64,000 nucleotides of DNA from Nocardioides oleivorans (GCF_004137255.1 NZ_SDWT01000001.1:1798001-1862000), one strand, 5' to 3'; positions 18,084 through 27,188 are shown, numbered from the stretch's first letter. Translations and numbers: made by a program. The notes: generated by a model from the sequence alone, not told the origin.

Positions 18084-19097
18084 TCAGCCCAGGCGGTCCT
18101 TGAGGTTCACCGGCTGGGAGGACGCCTGCGGCATCGGCTGGCCCTCGGCCACGATGCGGGGACGGCCCTCCTCGGCCGCCTCGAGGTTGCGGGCGGCGCG
18201 GTTGGCCTGCGCCTGCTCGCGCTGAGCTGTCGCCTCGGCCTCGCGGGCCTCGACGCGCGCCTCGGCGAGCTCGCGGTGGACGGCCGCGACCTTGTCGGCC
18301 TGCGCCTTGATCTGGTCGGCCGGCGCGTCGGCGTTGGCGAGGTCTTCGAGCTCGCCGAGCGCCCTCTGCTCGCGCTGCTTGAGGGCGTCGACCGTGGATC
18401 GCGCGGCGTCGGCGGCGTCGTTGGCCTGCACGGCCTCCATCGCCTCCTCGGCCGCCTCGCGGCGCAGCTCGCCGAACTTGACCTGCTGGCCGCCGGCGGC
18501 GACGAGCTTCTGCTTGTCCTTGTCGGGGTGCACCCCGGCGTAGTCGGCCAGCGCCTTGACCAGGTCCTTCGTGCTGGCCCGGCGGGCGTCGCGCAGCGAG
18601 ATCTTGGTCTCGAAGCACGCCTGGTAGGCCTTCCAGTCCGCCTCCCAGGCGTCGGCCTGCTGCTGCGTCGAGTCGCCCGGCAGGGTCTCGATCGGCGGCC
18701 AGATCTGGTTGCCCCGGACCTCGAGGCCGGCCGAGACGGCGTGGTCGCGCAGCTGCTCGAGCCCCTCGCGGTGACGGCGGAGCACGTCGGAGTAGGCGTT
18801 GATCGCGCGGCCGAGGCCGCGCAGGTTGTCGCGGACGGCGGCCGACTCCTCGTGGCGCTTGGCCGCCCGGTCACGCAGGGTGTCGGCGGCCTCGCCGGCG
18901 AACACCTCCTCGGAGATCGAGGCGGTGCGCTCGAAGCCGTCGACGGCGAGCTCGACCTTGCCGGCGAGCCGGCGCACGGAGTCGCCGTAGGCATCGATCT
19001 CGTCGGGCTCGGTCCAGTGGTAGCCGCAGCCGATCGGGTCGCCGAACCGGAGGCCGTCCTGCTGGACCTCGATCCGGTCCACGGTCACCTTCGTCAC
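18084..19097 (-). CDS. Helical protein, ESX/T7SS-substrate-like
   Basis: A 337-aa, almost entirely α-helical and charged protein. The N-terminal 130 residues (DEIDAYGDSVRRLAGKVELA ... LRGLGRAINAYSDVLRRHRE) resemble the WXG100-like helical hairpins of putative type VII-secreted proteins. The middle and C-terminal parts are Ala/Glu/Arg-rich coiled coil (about 200-315) with an RDARRASTKDLVKAL segment. No toxin domain is visible at the C-terminus. GTG at 19097 overlaps the stop of the upstream 99-aa gene (GTGA). A secretion role is inference; no ESX machinery lies in the window. Confidence 0.65.
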   Translation of the reverse strand: MTKVTVDRIEVQQDGLRFGDPIGCGYHWTEPDEIDAYGDSVRRLAGKVELAVDGFERTASISEEVFAGEAADTLRDRAAKRHEESAAVRDNLRGLGRAINAYSDVLRRHREGLEQLRDHAVSAGLEVRGNQIWPPIETLPGDSTQQQADAWEADWKAYQACFETKISLRDARRASTKDLVKALADYAGVHPDKDKQKLVAAGGQQVKFGELRREAAEEAMEAVQANDAADAARSTVDALKQREQRALGELEDLANADAPADQIKAQADKVAAVHRELAEARVEAREAEATAQREQAQANRAARNLEAAEEGRPRIVAEGQPMPQASSQPVNLKDRLG

Positions 19098-19393
19098 GGC
19101 TTCACCTCGTCGAGCTTCGCGGCGAAGGTGGCGGCCTGGCCCACCATGACGTCGAGCTCGTCGAAGTCGAGGACCGAGTCGTCGATGGCGGTGGCGATGG
19201 TGCGGCAGCGCTTCGCGACCTGCTCGGCGTCCTCGACCAGGCTGCGCACGCCCTCGACCACGAGGTCGCGCCACGGGAAGTCGTCGGCGGGGTGGTCGAT
19301 CTCGCCCAGCGCGGCCCTCAGGTCCTCACGCGCGGAGTCGAGCTCCTCCTTGGCACTGCGCAGTGCCCGCTGGTTGATCGCGATCGGCCTCAT
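19094..19393 (-). CDS. Small helical protein (ESX-like partner)
   Basis: A 99-aa protein of two predicted helices (ALRSAKEELDSAREDLRAAL and RSLVEDAEQVAKRCRTIATAI) separated by a turn with FPWRD. It is the size and shape of WXG100-type partners, though the exact WXG triplet is absent. It is translationally coupled to the 337-aa helical protein downstream, so the two probably form a complex. No enzyme motifs are seen. ATG at 19393 begins the conserved-looking part. Confidence 0.6.
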   Translation of the reverse strand: MRPIAINQRALRSAKEELDSAREDLRAALGEIDHPADDFPWRDLVVEGVRSLVEDAEQVAKRCRTIATAIDDSVLDFDELDVMVGQAATFAAKLDEVKP

Positions 19394-19494
19394 GGCGATC
19401 TTGTGCCCCGGTGAACAGCGCCGAAACCAGAAGTCGTGAATCTGTGAACTACCTCGCGTCCCGGTCTGGACCAGGCACCCCCGCAGGGGTGCGC

Positions 19495-20001
19495 TCAGGC
19501 GTCGGGCGGCGGTCGGTAGGCCCTCAGCAGCCGCACCACCCACAGCGCCGTGACGGCGAGGTAGGCGCCGATGGCGACGGCGAACACCCACCACGGCAGG
19601 TCCTCCCGGCCGGTCGCGCCGACCCACGTCGTGAGCCCCAGCAGCACCAAGAGGAGCACCGTGGTCAGCGCGACGAAGCCCTCCATGTCGTCCTGGAAGC
19701 GCACGCGGAACTCGTCGCGGCGAGCCGGTGCGAACCAGTGGTCCTTCGACGCCTGCGGCATGTTCACCCAGGTCCCGTCGCCGCGGAGGGCCAGGCGGGT
19801 CAGGACCGGGACGCCGACCACGACGACCAGCCCGACGACCACCCACAGCAGGAGGAACGACGTCCGCGACGACCAGGCGTCGACCCGCCCGCTCGCGTCG
19901 AAGTGCGCGGCCACCCGCTCGGGCAGCACCGCGACCGACCACACCAGCGCGACGACGTACGCCGTCGTGGTGACCAGCAGCGCGAGTCGGCCGGACCGCA
20001 T
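19495..20001 (-). CDS. DUF1648 membrane protein
   Basis: A 168-aa protein with four predicted membrane helices. The N-terminus has the DUF1648 signature: a TM helix followed by LPERVAAHFDASGRVDAW. Related proteins (SdpI-like) sit in the membrane; the function of this one is unknown. It starts 11 bp downstream of the P-loop GTPase-like gene, so the two are likely co-transcribed. Confidence 0.8.
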   Translation of the reverse strand: MRSGRLALLVTTTAYVVALVWSVAVLPERVAAHFDASGRVDAWSSRTSFLLLWVVVGLVVVVGVPVLTRLALRGDGTWVNMPQASKDHWFAPARRDEFRVRFQDDMEGFVALTTVLLLVLLGLTTWVGATGREDLPWWVFAVAIGAYLAVTALWVVRLLRAYRPPPDA

Positions 20002-20011
20002 CGGCAGCGCC

Positions 20012-20806
20012 TCAGACGTGGCCGCAGAGCTGGGCGATGCGCAGCTCGAGGCGGTTGAGCAGCTCGGCGGCGGCCTTGTCGGGCATCGCCGACTTCTTCC
20101 CGCCGCCCTCGGCGCACACCGGCAGCACGTCGATCGAGAGCTTGGCGCCGCCGGCCAGGGCTCGCAGCTCGTCGAGCTTGTCGCCGAAGGGCGAGCCGCT
20201 GCCGGGGGAGTAGTAGCGCACCGCCGCGTCGACGTCGTCGGCGAAGAGGTCGGCCTTGGTCACCGCGATCACCAGCCACGTCGGTCGCTCGCGCCGCACC
20301 GCCATGCTCGCGACGCGGTGCGCGGTGATCGACCAGTCCTCCAGCTCGGCCGCGAGCTGCTGCTCGCGGGTGGCGGCGGCGGTGCCGGTCGTGCCGGCCG
20401 TCCGTCGCGGGGTGGCGTGGCCGTTGGCGACCACGTGCAGCACCCCGTCGACCGGCTCGTCGTGGAAGACCTCGTCGAGGGCGCCGAGGCGGGTCGCGGC
20501 GTTCTCGCCCGGCACCACGCGGAAGCGGTAGCCGCGCAGCCGCGCGTTGCGACGGGTACGTCGCTCCATGGTCGCCGAGCCCACGTCGGACCCTGCGTCG
20601 ACCGACGCCTGGCTGGTGGCCCGGCGCGAGAGGCGGTCGGCGAGCCGGGTCTTGCCGACGCCGGTCATCCCGGTGACCGCGACCGTGGGGTAGCGGTGGC
20701 GCAGGATCCGGGAGGCCCGCTCGGGCGCCTGGGACAGCGCGGCCAGCGCGCCGCCGGCGATCGTCGTACCGATGGCTGCCTTGCCGTGTCGCAACGGTGA
20801 CTGCAT
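20012..20806 (-). CDS. P-loop GTPase-like protein
   Basis: A 264-aa protein with a Walker A/G1 motif VTGMTGVGKTRL near residue 45 and a late VTKADLF, which resembles the G4 (N/T)KxD guanine-specificity motif. It therefore fits the TRAFAC GTPase class. A hydrophobic Gly/Ala-rich stretch precedes the P-loop (AAIGTTIAGGALAAL) and may associate with the membrane. A switch-region histidine is not obvious. It is followed closely by the DUF1648 gene. Its cellular role is unknown. ATG at 20806. Confidence 0.7.
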   Translation of the reverse strand: MQSPLRHGKAAIGTTIAGGALAALSQAPERASRILRHRYPTVAVTGMTGVGKTRLADRLSRRATSQASVDAGSDVGSATMERRTRRNARLRGYRFRVVPGENAATRLGALDEVFHDEPVDGVLHVVANGHATPRRTAGTTGTAAATREQQLAAELEDWSITAHRVASMAVRRERPTWLVIAVTKADLFADDVDAAVRYYSPGSGSPFGDKLDELRALAGGAKLSIDVLPVCAEGGGKKSAMPDKAAAELLNRLELRIAQLCGHV

Positions 20807-20911
20807 GCCCCCATCCTGTCGGACGGTGCAACCGCGGTGACCGAGAGGATTGGTCAGGCAACCAGCCGTCTTGGATGATGGCGAGACCCTGTTGTCGCTG
20901 GAGAGGTCCTC

Positions 20912-21439
20912 ATGGACACCGAGAAGCGCCCGGTCCTGACCGGGCTCGTCGCCCTGGTCGGCGTCGCCGTGGTCATCGGACTGCTCGGCGGGCTCGCGGT
21001 CATGGTCGGGGTCAAGGTCACCGGCATCGGCAACACCTCCTCGTCCAGTGGCAGCAGCGAGACCCCGGCGACGTTCGAGCTGCCACGTCCCAGCGACACG
21101 AGCACCGAGACGCCGCCGGAGGAGACCGAGCCGAGCCCGGGCGGGCAGCCGTCCAGCGAGGCGCCCGACACCGGCATCTCGCTGTCCGCGCCGCAGCAGT
21201 CGGTGAGCGCGATGCAGCAGATCGACCTCACCGGCAGCTACCCCGGCGGCGAGGGCGCGATCCTGCAGGTGCAGCGCTTCGAGAACGAGCAGTGGACCGA
21301 CTTCCCGGTGACGATGTCGGTCAGCGGCGGCACCTTCGCGACCTACGTCCTGACCGCCCGCACCGGGGAGAACAGGTTCCGCGTGGTCGACACCGACTCC
21401 GACGCGATCTCCAACGAGGTCACCGTCACCGTCGGCTAG
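20912..21439 (+). CDS. Membrane-anchored extracytoplasmic protein
   Basis: A 175-aa protein with one N-terminal hydrophobic helix (LVALVGVAVVIGLLGGLAVMVGV, residues 12-34). A Ser/Thr/Pro/Glu-rich linker (about 40-90) follows, then a β-rich C-terminal domain of about 80 residues (TGSYPGGEGAILQVQRFENE ... NRFRVVDTDSDAISNEVTV) resembling an Ig-like fold. No known function. GGAGAGG lies a few bases before the ATG. Its TAG stop interlocks with the TAG of the convergent MFS gene (CTAG). Confidence 0.7.
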   Translation: MDTEKRPVLTGLVALVGVAVVIGLLGGLAVMVGVKVTGIGNTSSSSGSSETPATFELPRPSDTSTETPPEETEPSPGGQPSSEAPDTGISLSAPQQSVSAMQQIDLTGSYPGGEGAILQVQRFENEQWTDFPVTMSVSGGTFATYVLTARTGENRFRVVDTDSDAISNEVTVTVG

Positions 21440-22662
21440 GCCCCCGCCCGGACCGTGCCCGGCTCCGCGGCCCGCGCCAGGTCGACCCGCCGCGTCCAGT
21501 AGCCTACCCACCCGGTCCCGGCGAGGATCAGCACGCCGAGCACGAGGCAGGCGGTCGCGAGCGGCGCGACGGCCGCGACCGCGCTGACCAGGAGCGGGCC
21601 GCCGGAGTTGCCGATGTCGCCGCACAGGCGCCAGGCGCCGAGGAACTGCGGGCGGCCGTCGACCGGCGCCGAGTCCGCGCCGAGGGTCATCACGATGCCG
21701 GACCCGAGGCCGTTGCCGCAGGCGATCATCGCCATCACCAGCGAGACCGTGACGACGCTGGTGGCGAGCGGCAGGAGCAGGCAGGCGAGGGCCATCGAGA
21801 GCACGACCGGCACGGCGACGAACATCCGGCCGCGAGTGTCCATCAGCCACCCGCCTGGCCACATGAAGGCGACGTCGATGGCGGCCGCGCCGGCGAAGAT
21901 GAGCGACGTCGTCGACGCCGACAGCCCGAGGTGGTCGGCCCACAGGGGCAGCAGGCTCAGCCGCAGGGACCGGCTCATGCCGAGGATGACGACGGCCGAT
22001 CCGACGGTGGCGAGCACGCGCCGGTGCGAGCCGATCACGGTCCACACGCCGAGGTGGCCGCTGGCCTTCGCGACCGCGCGCTTCTCCTCGCCGAGGTCGG
22101 GCATCGTGCCGGCGAGCAGCGAGGCGGTCACCGACATCGTGGCGCCGAGCCAGAAGACGCTGGTGATGCTCGTGACGTGGATGAGGCCCGCGCCGATGAG
22201 CGGCCCGACGAGCACCCCGACGCGGTAGGACCCGCCCAGCAGCGACATCGCGCGCGCCCGGTGGGTCGCCGGGACCACGTCGATCATGAAGCCCTGACGC
22301 GCGATCAGGAACAGCGTCCAGCACACCCCGCTGAGCAGGACGCCCGCCGCGAGGCCGAGCACGGAGTCCGTCAGCGCAGCGAAGGCCATCGCGCACGCGT
22401 CGACGAAGCCCGCCGCGACGAGCGCACGCCGCTCCCCGATCCGGGCGATCAGGGCGCCCGACGGCAGGCTCGCGAGGAGCTGGCCGACGCCGACCAGCGC
22501 GACGATCGCGGCCGCGACGCTGATGTCCGCGCCGAGGTCGCGTGCCCGGAGCGCGAGGACCGGCATGATCGCGCCGTGCCCGACCGCCGAGACGACGGAG
22601 GGGCCGTACGCCACCAGCGCGATGTCGCGGAACCGGAAGTCCGCCGCGCTGCCCGAGGTCAC
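21436..22662 (-). CDS. MFS transporter
   Basis: A 408-aa 12-helix major-facilitator protein with a recognisable motif A-like loop (GALIARIGERRALVAAGF) between TM2 and TM3 and a matching loop in the second half (GGWLMDTRGRMFV). Sugar/drug efflux type; the substrate is not predictable. GTG at 22662 is used as start. The stop overlaps that of the convergent gene by 3 bp. Confidence 0.85.
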   Translation of the reverse strand: MTSGSAADFRFRDIALVAYGPSVVSAVGHGAIMPVLALRARDLGADISVAAAIVALVGVGQLLASLPSGALIARIGERRALVAAGFVDACAMAFAALTDSVLGLAAGVLLSGVCWTLFLIARQGFMIDVVPATHRARAMSLLGGSYRVGVLVGPLIGAGLIHVTSITSVFWLGATMSVTASLLAGTMPDLGEEKRAVAKASGHLGVWTVIGSHRRVLATVGSAVVILGMSRSLRLSLLPLWADHLGLSASTTSLIFAGAAAIDVAFMWPGGWLMDTRGRMFVAVPVVLSMALACLLLPLATSVVTVSLVMAMIACGNGLGSGIVMTLGADSAPVDGRPQFLGAWRLCGDIGNSGGPLLVSAVAAVAPLATACLVLGVLILAGTGWVGYWTRRVDLARAAEPGTVRAGA

Positions 22663-22690
22663 TGCCGCATCCTCTCAGCCGATCCGACGA

Positions 22691-22799
22691 GCGGTGAGTG
22701 ACCCACATTCCGCACACCGGAAATGTGGCTCACTCACCGCCCGAGGCGAGCGGTGAGTGACCCACATTCCGCACACCGGAAATGTGGCTCACTCACCGC
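22691..22799. repeat. Tandem palindromic repeat, 2 copies, 59-bp period
   Basis: Two identical 50-bp units (22691-22740 and 22750-22799) are separated by a 9-bp spacer, and a near-copy of the spacer follows the second unit. Each unit is itself a near-perfect inverted repeat: GCGGTGAGTGA with a CCACATTCCG-like inner arm, CACA at the centre, and the complementary arm ending TCACTCACCGC. It lies between two minus-strand genes and can form two long hairpins; it may end transcription of the MFS... aldo/keto intergenic read-through or be a mobile REP-type element. Confidence 0.85.
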
Positions 22800-22810
22800 C
22801 CAAGGCGAGA

Positions 22811-23641
22811 TCAGAAGGTGTCCGGGTTCGGGCCCATCCGGCCGGACTCGCCCTGGTCGAGCTCGTCGAGCGCGGACATGTGGGTCGGCTCGAGCTCGAA
22901 GTCGAAGATCTCGAAGTTCTGCTTCATCCGGTCGGCGTTCATCGACTTCGGGAAGACGATGTCGCCGCGCTGGACGTGCCAGCGGAGCGTGACCTGGGCC
23001 GGCGTACGGCCGACGAGGGAGGCGATCTCACCGATGGTGTCGTCGTCCATGACCTTGCCCTGCGCGATCGGCGACCACGCCTCGGTGAGCACGCCGTGCT
23101 TGGCGTTGGCGGACCGGACGTCCTCGTTGGCGAAGAAGGGGTGCACCTCGACCTGGTTGACGACCGGCACGACGCCCGTCTCGGAGACGATGCGCTCGAG
23201 GTGGGCGGGCTGGAAGTTGGAGACGCCGATGCTGCGGGTCTTGCCGGCCTCCTGCGCCTCGATCAGCGCGCGCCAGGTCTGCACGAAGTCGCCGCCGTAC
23301 TTGTTGGGCAGCGGCCAGTGGATGAGGAAGAGGTCGACCTGGTCGAGGCCGAGCTTGTCGAGCGAGGCGTCGATCTCGCGGCGCGCGTCGTCGGGGAGGT
23401 GGAAGGAGTTGTTGAGCTTGGTGGTGACGTAGAGCTCGTCGCGGGCGATGCCAGAGGCCTTGATCGCCTCGCCGACGCCGGCCTCGTTGCCGTACATCTG
23501 GGCGGTGTCGATGTGGCGGTAGCCCGCCTCGAGCGCCTTCGTCACGGTGGCGGCGGTGTCCTCTGCAGGCACCTGGAACACGCCGAAGCCGAGCTGGGGG
23601 ATGGTCGTGCCGTCGTGGAGCGAGATGTCGGGAACAGTCAT
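22811..23641 (-). CDS. Aldo/keto reductase
   Basis: A 276-aa NADPH-dependent (β/α)8-barrel reductase of the AKR5 (2,5-diketo-gluconate reductase-like) group. The full catalytic tetrad is visible: D45 (in HIDTAQMYGNE), Y50, K75 (VTTKLNN) and H108 (FLIHWP). SIGVSNFQ and the C-terminal FPKSMNADRMKQNFEIFDFEL cofactor-binding loop are also present. It reduces small carbonyl compounds; the natural substrate is unclear. Transcribed alone, divergent from the M3 peptidase. Confidence 0.92.
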   Translation of the reverse strand: MTVPDISLHDGTTIPQLGFGVFQVPAEDTAATVTKALEAGYRHIDTAQMYGNEAGVGEAIKASGIARDELYVTTKLNNSFHLPDDARREIDASLDKLGLDQVDLFLIHWPLPNKYGGDFVQTWRALIEAQEAGKTRSIGVSNFQPAHLERIVSETGVVPVVNQVEVHPFFANEDVRSANAKHGVLTEAWSPIAQGKVMDDDTIGEIASLVGRTPAQVTLRWHVQRGDIVFPKSMNADRMKQNFEIFDFELEPTHMSALDELDQGESGRMGPNPDTF

Positions 23642-23705
23642 ACAGGTCCCTACGCAGGGAGCCCGCGAGGTATTCCGGGCACCAGGGGCGTCCTAGTCTC
23701 TTGGG

Positions 23706-25631
23706 GTGACTTCCGAGACCGAGACCCCGCTCGTCCCCCTCGCCCTCCCCGGGGGCGGTGACTGGCTGACGTGGGTCAGCCGGCGCTGCGAGGGCAGCCT
23801 CGCCGAGGCGGTCGAGCTCGTGGCCGCAGTGAAGGGCGGACCGGCCGACGACGTGCTCGCCACCTGGAACCGCGCCGAGACCGCGATCGCCAACGCGGAG
23901 GCCGTCGCCCTGTGGGCCGAGGTGCACCCCGACGCCGCCGTGCGCGACCGCGCCGACGAGCTGAGCCAGGAGGTGCAGAAGTACGTCACCGAGCTGGGCC
24001 AGGACCTGGAGCTGTACGCCGTCCTCGACGGGCTCGCGACCGACGGCCTGGACGCCGACGCCACGCGCATCCTCGAGGACACGTTGCGCGACTTCCGCCG
24101 TGCCGGTGTCGATCGCGACGAGGCCACCCGCGACCGGCTGAAGGAGCTCAGCGAGCAGGGCGTGAGGCTCTCGCAGGACTTCGGCCGCAACATCCGCGAC
24201 GACGTCCGCTCGATCAAGGTCGCTCCCGAGCGCCTCGCCGGACTGCCGGACGACTACCGCGCCGCCCACGAGCCGGGCGACGACGGCCTCGTCACCATCA
24301 CCACCGACTACCCCGACCTCGTGCCGTTCATGACCTTCGGCGCCGACGGCGACGCGCGCCACGAGCTCGCGCTCGCCCAGAACAACGTCGCGTGGCCCGC
24401 CAACGACGAGGTGCTCCAGGGCATCTTCGCGGTCCGCCGCGAGACCGCCGACCTCCTCGGCTACGACTCGTGGCCCGACTACGACACCGAGGTCAAGATG
24501 ATCGGCAGCGGCCAGGCCGTCGCTGACTTCATCGAGCGGATCAGCGCCGCCGCCAACGAGCGGGCCGCCAGCGAGCTCGCCGTGCTGCTCGAGCGCAAGC
24601 GGGTCGACGTACCCGGCACCGACGTGGTCGCGACCTACGACTCGCGCTACTACTCCGAGCTCGTCCGCCGCGAGCAGTACGACGTCGACGGGCAGGTCGT
24701 GCGGACCTACTTCGGTTTCGAGCAGGTCCGGCAGGGCCTCCTCGACGTCACCGGTCGGCTGTTCGGCCTCGAGTGGACGCCGGTCGACCGGGCCGAGGCC
24801 GGGACCTGGCACGACGAGGTCGCGAGCTACGACGTCGGGCTCGAGGGGCGGCGGATCGGGCGCATCCACCTCGACCTCCACCCGCGCGAAGGCAAGTTCA
24901 AGCACGCCGCGCAGTTCGACATGGTCAAGGGCATCGCCGGCGTGCAGCTCCCCGAGGGCGTGCTGGTCTGCAACTTCAACCGCGGGCTGATGGAGCACGA
25001 CGAGGTCGTCACCCTCTTCCACGAGTTCGGCCACCTCGTGCACCACGTGCTGGGTGGGCAGGGGGACTGGACCCGCTTCTCCGGCGTCGCCACCGAGTGG
25101 GACTTCGTCGAGGCGCCGAGCCAGATGCTCGAGGAGTGGGCGTGGGACGCGGACGTGCTCGCGACCTTCGCGCGCAACGCCGCCGGCGAGACCATCCCCG
25201 CCGAGCTGGTTGCCGCGATGCGTCGCGCCGACCACTTCGGCAAGGGCGTCTACGCCGCGCAGCAGATGGCCTACGCGGCGCGGTCCTACTACTTCCACGC
25301 CGGCCCGCACGACGACCTCACCGCCTACGGCGACGAGCTCCAGCGGCGCTACTCGGTCTTCCCGCCGCTCGAGGGCGGGCACATGCACTGCGCCTTCGGC
25401 CACCTCGACGGCTACTCCTCGGGCTACTACACCTACATGTGGTCGCTCGTGATCGCGAAGGACCTCTTCTCCGCGTTCGACGACGACGACCTGTTCGCCA
25501 CCGACGTCGCGACTGCCTACCGCGACAAGGTGCTCGCGCAGGGCGGCCGTGCCGACGCCGCAGACCTGGTCGCCGACTTCCTCGGCCGCCCCTACTCCTT
25601 CGACGCCTGGACCGCCTGGCTCGAGGAGTAG
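23706..25631 (+). CDS. M3 family metallopeptidase (oligopeptidase)
   Basis: A 641-aa cytoplasmic zinc peptidase of the thimet/oligopeptidase A family. The helical body is followed by the active site LFHEFGHLVHHVLG (H438-E-F-G-H442), and the third zinc ligand is in EAPSQMLEEW about 27 residues later. Substrate-binding HCAFGHLDGYSSGYYTY is near the C-terminus. It degrades short peptides. No signal peptide, consistent with a cytosolic role. Confidence 0.93.
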   Translation: MTSETETPLVPLALPGGGDWLTWVSRRCEGSLAEAVELVAAVKGGPADDVLATWNRAETAIANAEAVALWAEVHPDAAVRDRADELSQEVQKYVTELGQDLELYAVLDGLATDGLDADATRILEDTLRDFRRAGVDRDEATRDRLKELSEQGVRLSQDFGRNIRDDVRSIKVAPERLAGLPDDYRAAHEPGDDGLVTITTDYPDLVPFMTFGADGDARHELALAQNNVAWPANDEVLQGIFAVRRETADLLGYDSWPDYDTEVKMIGSGQAVADFIERISAAANERAASELAVLLERKRVDVPGTDVVATYDSRYYSELVRREQYDVDGQVVRTYFGFEQVRQGLLDVTGRLFGLEWTPVDRAEAGTWHDEVASYDVGLEGRRIGRIHLDLHPREGKFKHAAQFDMVKGIAGVQLPEGVLVCNFNRGLMEHDEVVTLFHEFGHLVHHVLGGQGDWTRFSGVATEWDFVEAPSQMLEEWAWDADVLATFARNAAGETIPAELVAAMRRADHFGKGVYAAQQMAYAARSYYFHAGPHDDLTAYGDELQRRYSVFPPLEGGHMHCAFGHLDGYSSGYYTYMWSLVIAKDLFSAFDDDDLFATDVATAYRDKVLAQGGRADAADLVADFLGRPYSFDAWTAWLEE

Positions 25632-25645
25632 GGACCGCCGCGGAC

Positions 25646-27085
25646 CTAGGAGGTCGTGACCGAGGTGTCGTCGAGGACGAAGCTGGTCTGGACCGAGGAG
25701 TCCTCGGTCGCGAGGAACTTCACCGTGATCGTCCTGCCGCGGTAGGCGAGGAGGCTGTGCGAGGTCTGCGCCCAGGTGGCGTTGGCGCCCGCGTTGCTCA
25801 CGGTCCGCAGCGTGGTCGTCGTACCTCCGCTGACGACCTGCACCTTCAGCGTGTCGTAGGCCGTCGAGCCGGTCTCGGCGGTGTCCGTGCGCAGCCAGTA
25901 CGACAACGACGCCGCGGTCGCGGAGGCCGGGATCATCACCTGCTGCTGGACCGACTCCGTCGCCGCGCGCCCGTTGCCGCCGAGCCACGCCTTCCAGGTG
26001 CCGGCGTGGGCGGGGCGGCCGGTGTTGCTCGTGATCGCGCCGGAGGTGCCGGTCCACGACGCGGCGCCGGACTCGAAGCCGGGGTTGGCGAGCAGGTTGG
26101 CGCCGGTCGGCGGGACGCTGGTGCCGCCGAAGTCCTTGTCGGCGTAGAGCCAGACCATGTGGCCGATCATGTCGAGGTTCCGGTCGAGCGCGGTGGTGTT
26201 GATGTTCGCCGTGGTGTCGCACGAGCGGTGGTAGCAGGGGTCGAACGCCCGTCCTGCCGTGCCGCCCCACTTCTGCGCCTGGGCGCTCGTCTTGATGTCC
26301 TCGCCACCGGAGTACATCCCGGTCGTGGCGATGCCGTAGCTGCGGAACGACGCGTGGTCGGAGCGACCCTGCACGTCGATGTACTCCCACGGGATGCCCT
26401 TCGACGTGTAGTACGCCGTCATCGCGTCGCGCGCCTCGTTGCCGGCCGCGTTGTCGTCGTAGACGAAGTAGCCCGGGTTGGGCGAGCCGACCATGTCGTA
26501 GTTCTGGTAGAGGTCGATGCGGTCCTTGTCGGCCGTCGGCAGGTTGCGCATGTAGTGGTTCGAGCCGAGCAGCCCCTGCTCCTCCGCGCCCCACCACGCG
26601 AAGCGCAGGTGGTTCCTCGCGGTGTTGCCGCTGGCGGCCCAGGCGAGCGCGGCCTCGAGGACCGCCGCCGAGCCGGTGCCGTTGTCGTTGATGCCGGGGC
26701 CGGCCGAGACGCTGTCGAGGTGCGCGCCGGTCATCACGACGTGCTCGGCGTCGCCGCCGGGCCAGTCGGCGATGACGTTGTACGACGTGCCCGACGAGGT
26801 CGAGAACGACTGGAGCTGCGTGGTGAAGCCCGCCGCGTCCAGCTTGGCCTTCACCCAGTCGGCCGAGGCCTTGTAGCCCGGCCGGCCGGTCGCGCGGTTG
26901 CCGCCGTTGGCGGTCGCGATGTCCTGCAGCGCCTGCAGGCTGGCGGTCACGTTGGTGATGCTCAGGTCCGGCGAGGGGGCCGCGGCGGCCGGCGACGTGG
27001 TGCCGGCGAGGGCCACCCCGGTCAGGCTGGCGACCAGGGTCGTGGTCGCGACGGCGGAGAGTGCGGTCGTACGGATGCTGCGCAT
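25646..27085 (-). CDS. Secreted M28 aminopeptidase with C-terminal binding domain
   Basis: A 479-aa exported zinc aminopeptidase like that of Streptomyces griseus. A signal peptide (MRSIRTTALSAVATTTLVAS ... PAAAA) precedes the M28 domain. Motifs are TGAHLDSVSAGPGINDNGTG (zinc ligands), WWGAEEQGLLGS (catalytic Glu) and NYDMVGSPN, with a late HRSCDT. A Gly-rich linker then joins a β-sandwich domain of about 140 residues (from LLANPGFESGAASWTGTSG to the end). This domain is nearly identical to that of the neighbouring M4 protease and likely binds substrate or surfaces. ATG at 27085 is chosen for the signal peptide. Confidence 0.92.
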   Translation of the reverse strand: MRSIRTTALSAVATTTLVASLTGVALAGTTSPAAAAPSPDLSITNVTASLQALQDIATANGGNRATGRPGYKASADWVKAKLDAAGFTTQLQSFSTSSGTSYNVIADWPGGDAEHVVMTGAHLDSVSAGPGINDNGTGSAAVLEAALAWAASGNTARNHLRFAWWGAEEQGLLGSNHYMRNLPTADKDRIDLYQNYDMVGSPNPGYFVYDDNAAGNEARDAMTAYYTSKGIPWEYIDVQGRSDHASFRSYGIATTGMYSGGEDIKTSAQAQKWGGTAGRAFDPCYHRSCDTTANINTTALDRNLDMIGHMVWLYADKDFGGTSVPPTGANLLANPGFESGAASWTGTSGAITSNTGRPAHAGTWKAWLGGNGRAATESVQQQVMIPASATAASLSYWLRTDTAETGSTAYDTLKVQVVSGGTTTTLRTVSNAGANATWAQTSHSLLAYRGRTITVKFLATEDSSVQTSFVLDDTSVTTS

Positions 27086-27139
27086 GGCGTGGGTCTCCCG
27101 AGAGGTGGAGGAACGGCGGTGCTCGTTCACGGATGGAGA

Positions 27140-27172
27140 ACGGGGCGGGGCAGCCAGGCTGCCCCGCCCCGT
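27140..27172 (-). terminator. Perfect 16-bp hairpin between protease genes
   Basis: ACGGGGCGGGGCAGCC (27140-27155) and GGCTGCCCCGCCCCGT (27157-27172) are exact complements around one central base. They lie just downstream of the M4 protease stop and upstream of the M28 gene on the minus strand. Very stable GC-rich terminator. Confidence 0.75.
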
Positions 27173-27188
27173 CAGGTGCGGTGGGACG

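Noticed and set aside
22691..22799. Possible CRISPR array
   Set aside because: Only two repeat units with a 9-bp, non-variable spacer; palindromic tandem repeat instead.
23028..26597. Very long minus-strand open frame of 1189 codons
   Set aside because: Antisense to the aldo/keto reductase and M3 peptidase; no start context, Arg/Gly/Val-biased nonsense composition typical of high-GC shadow frames.
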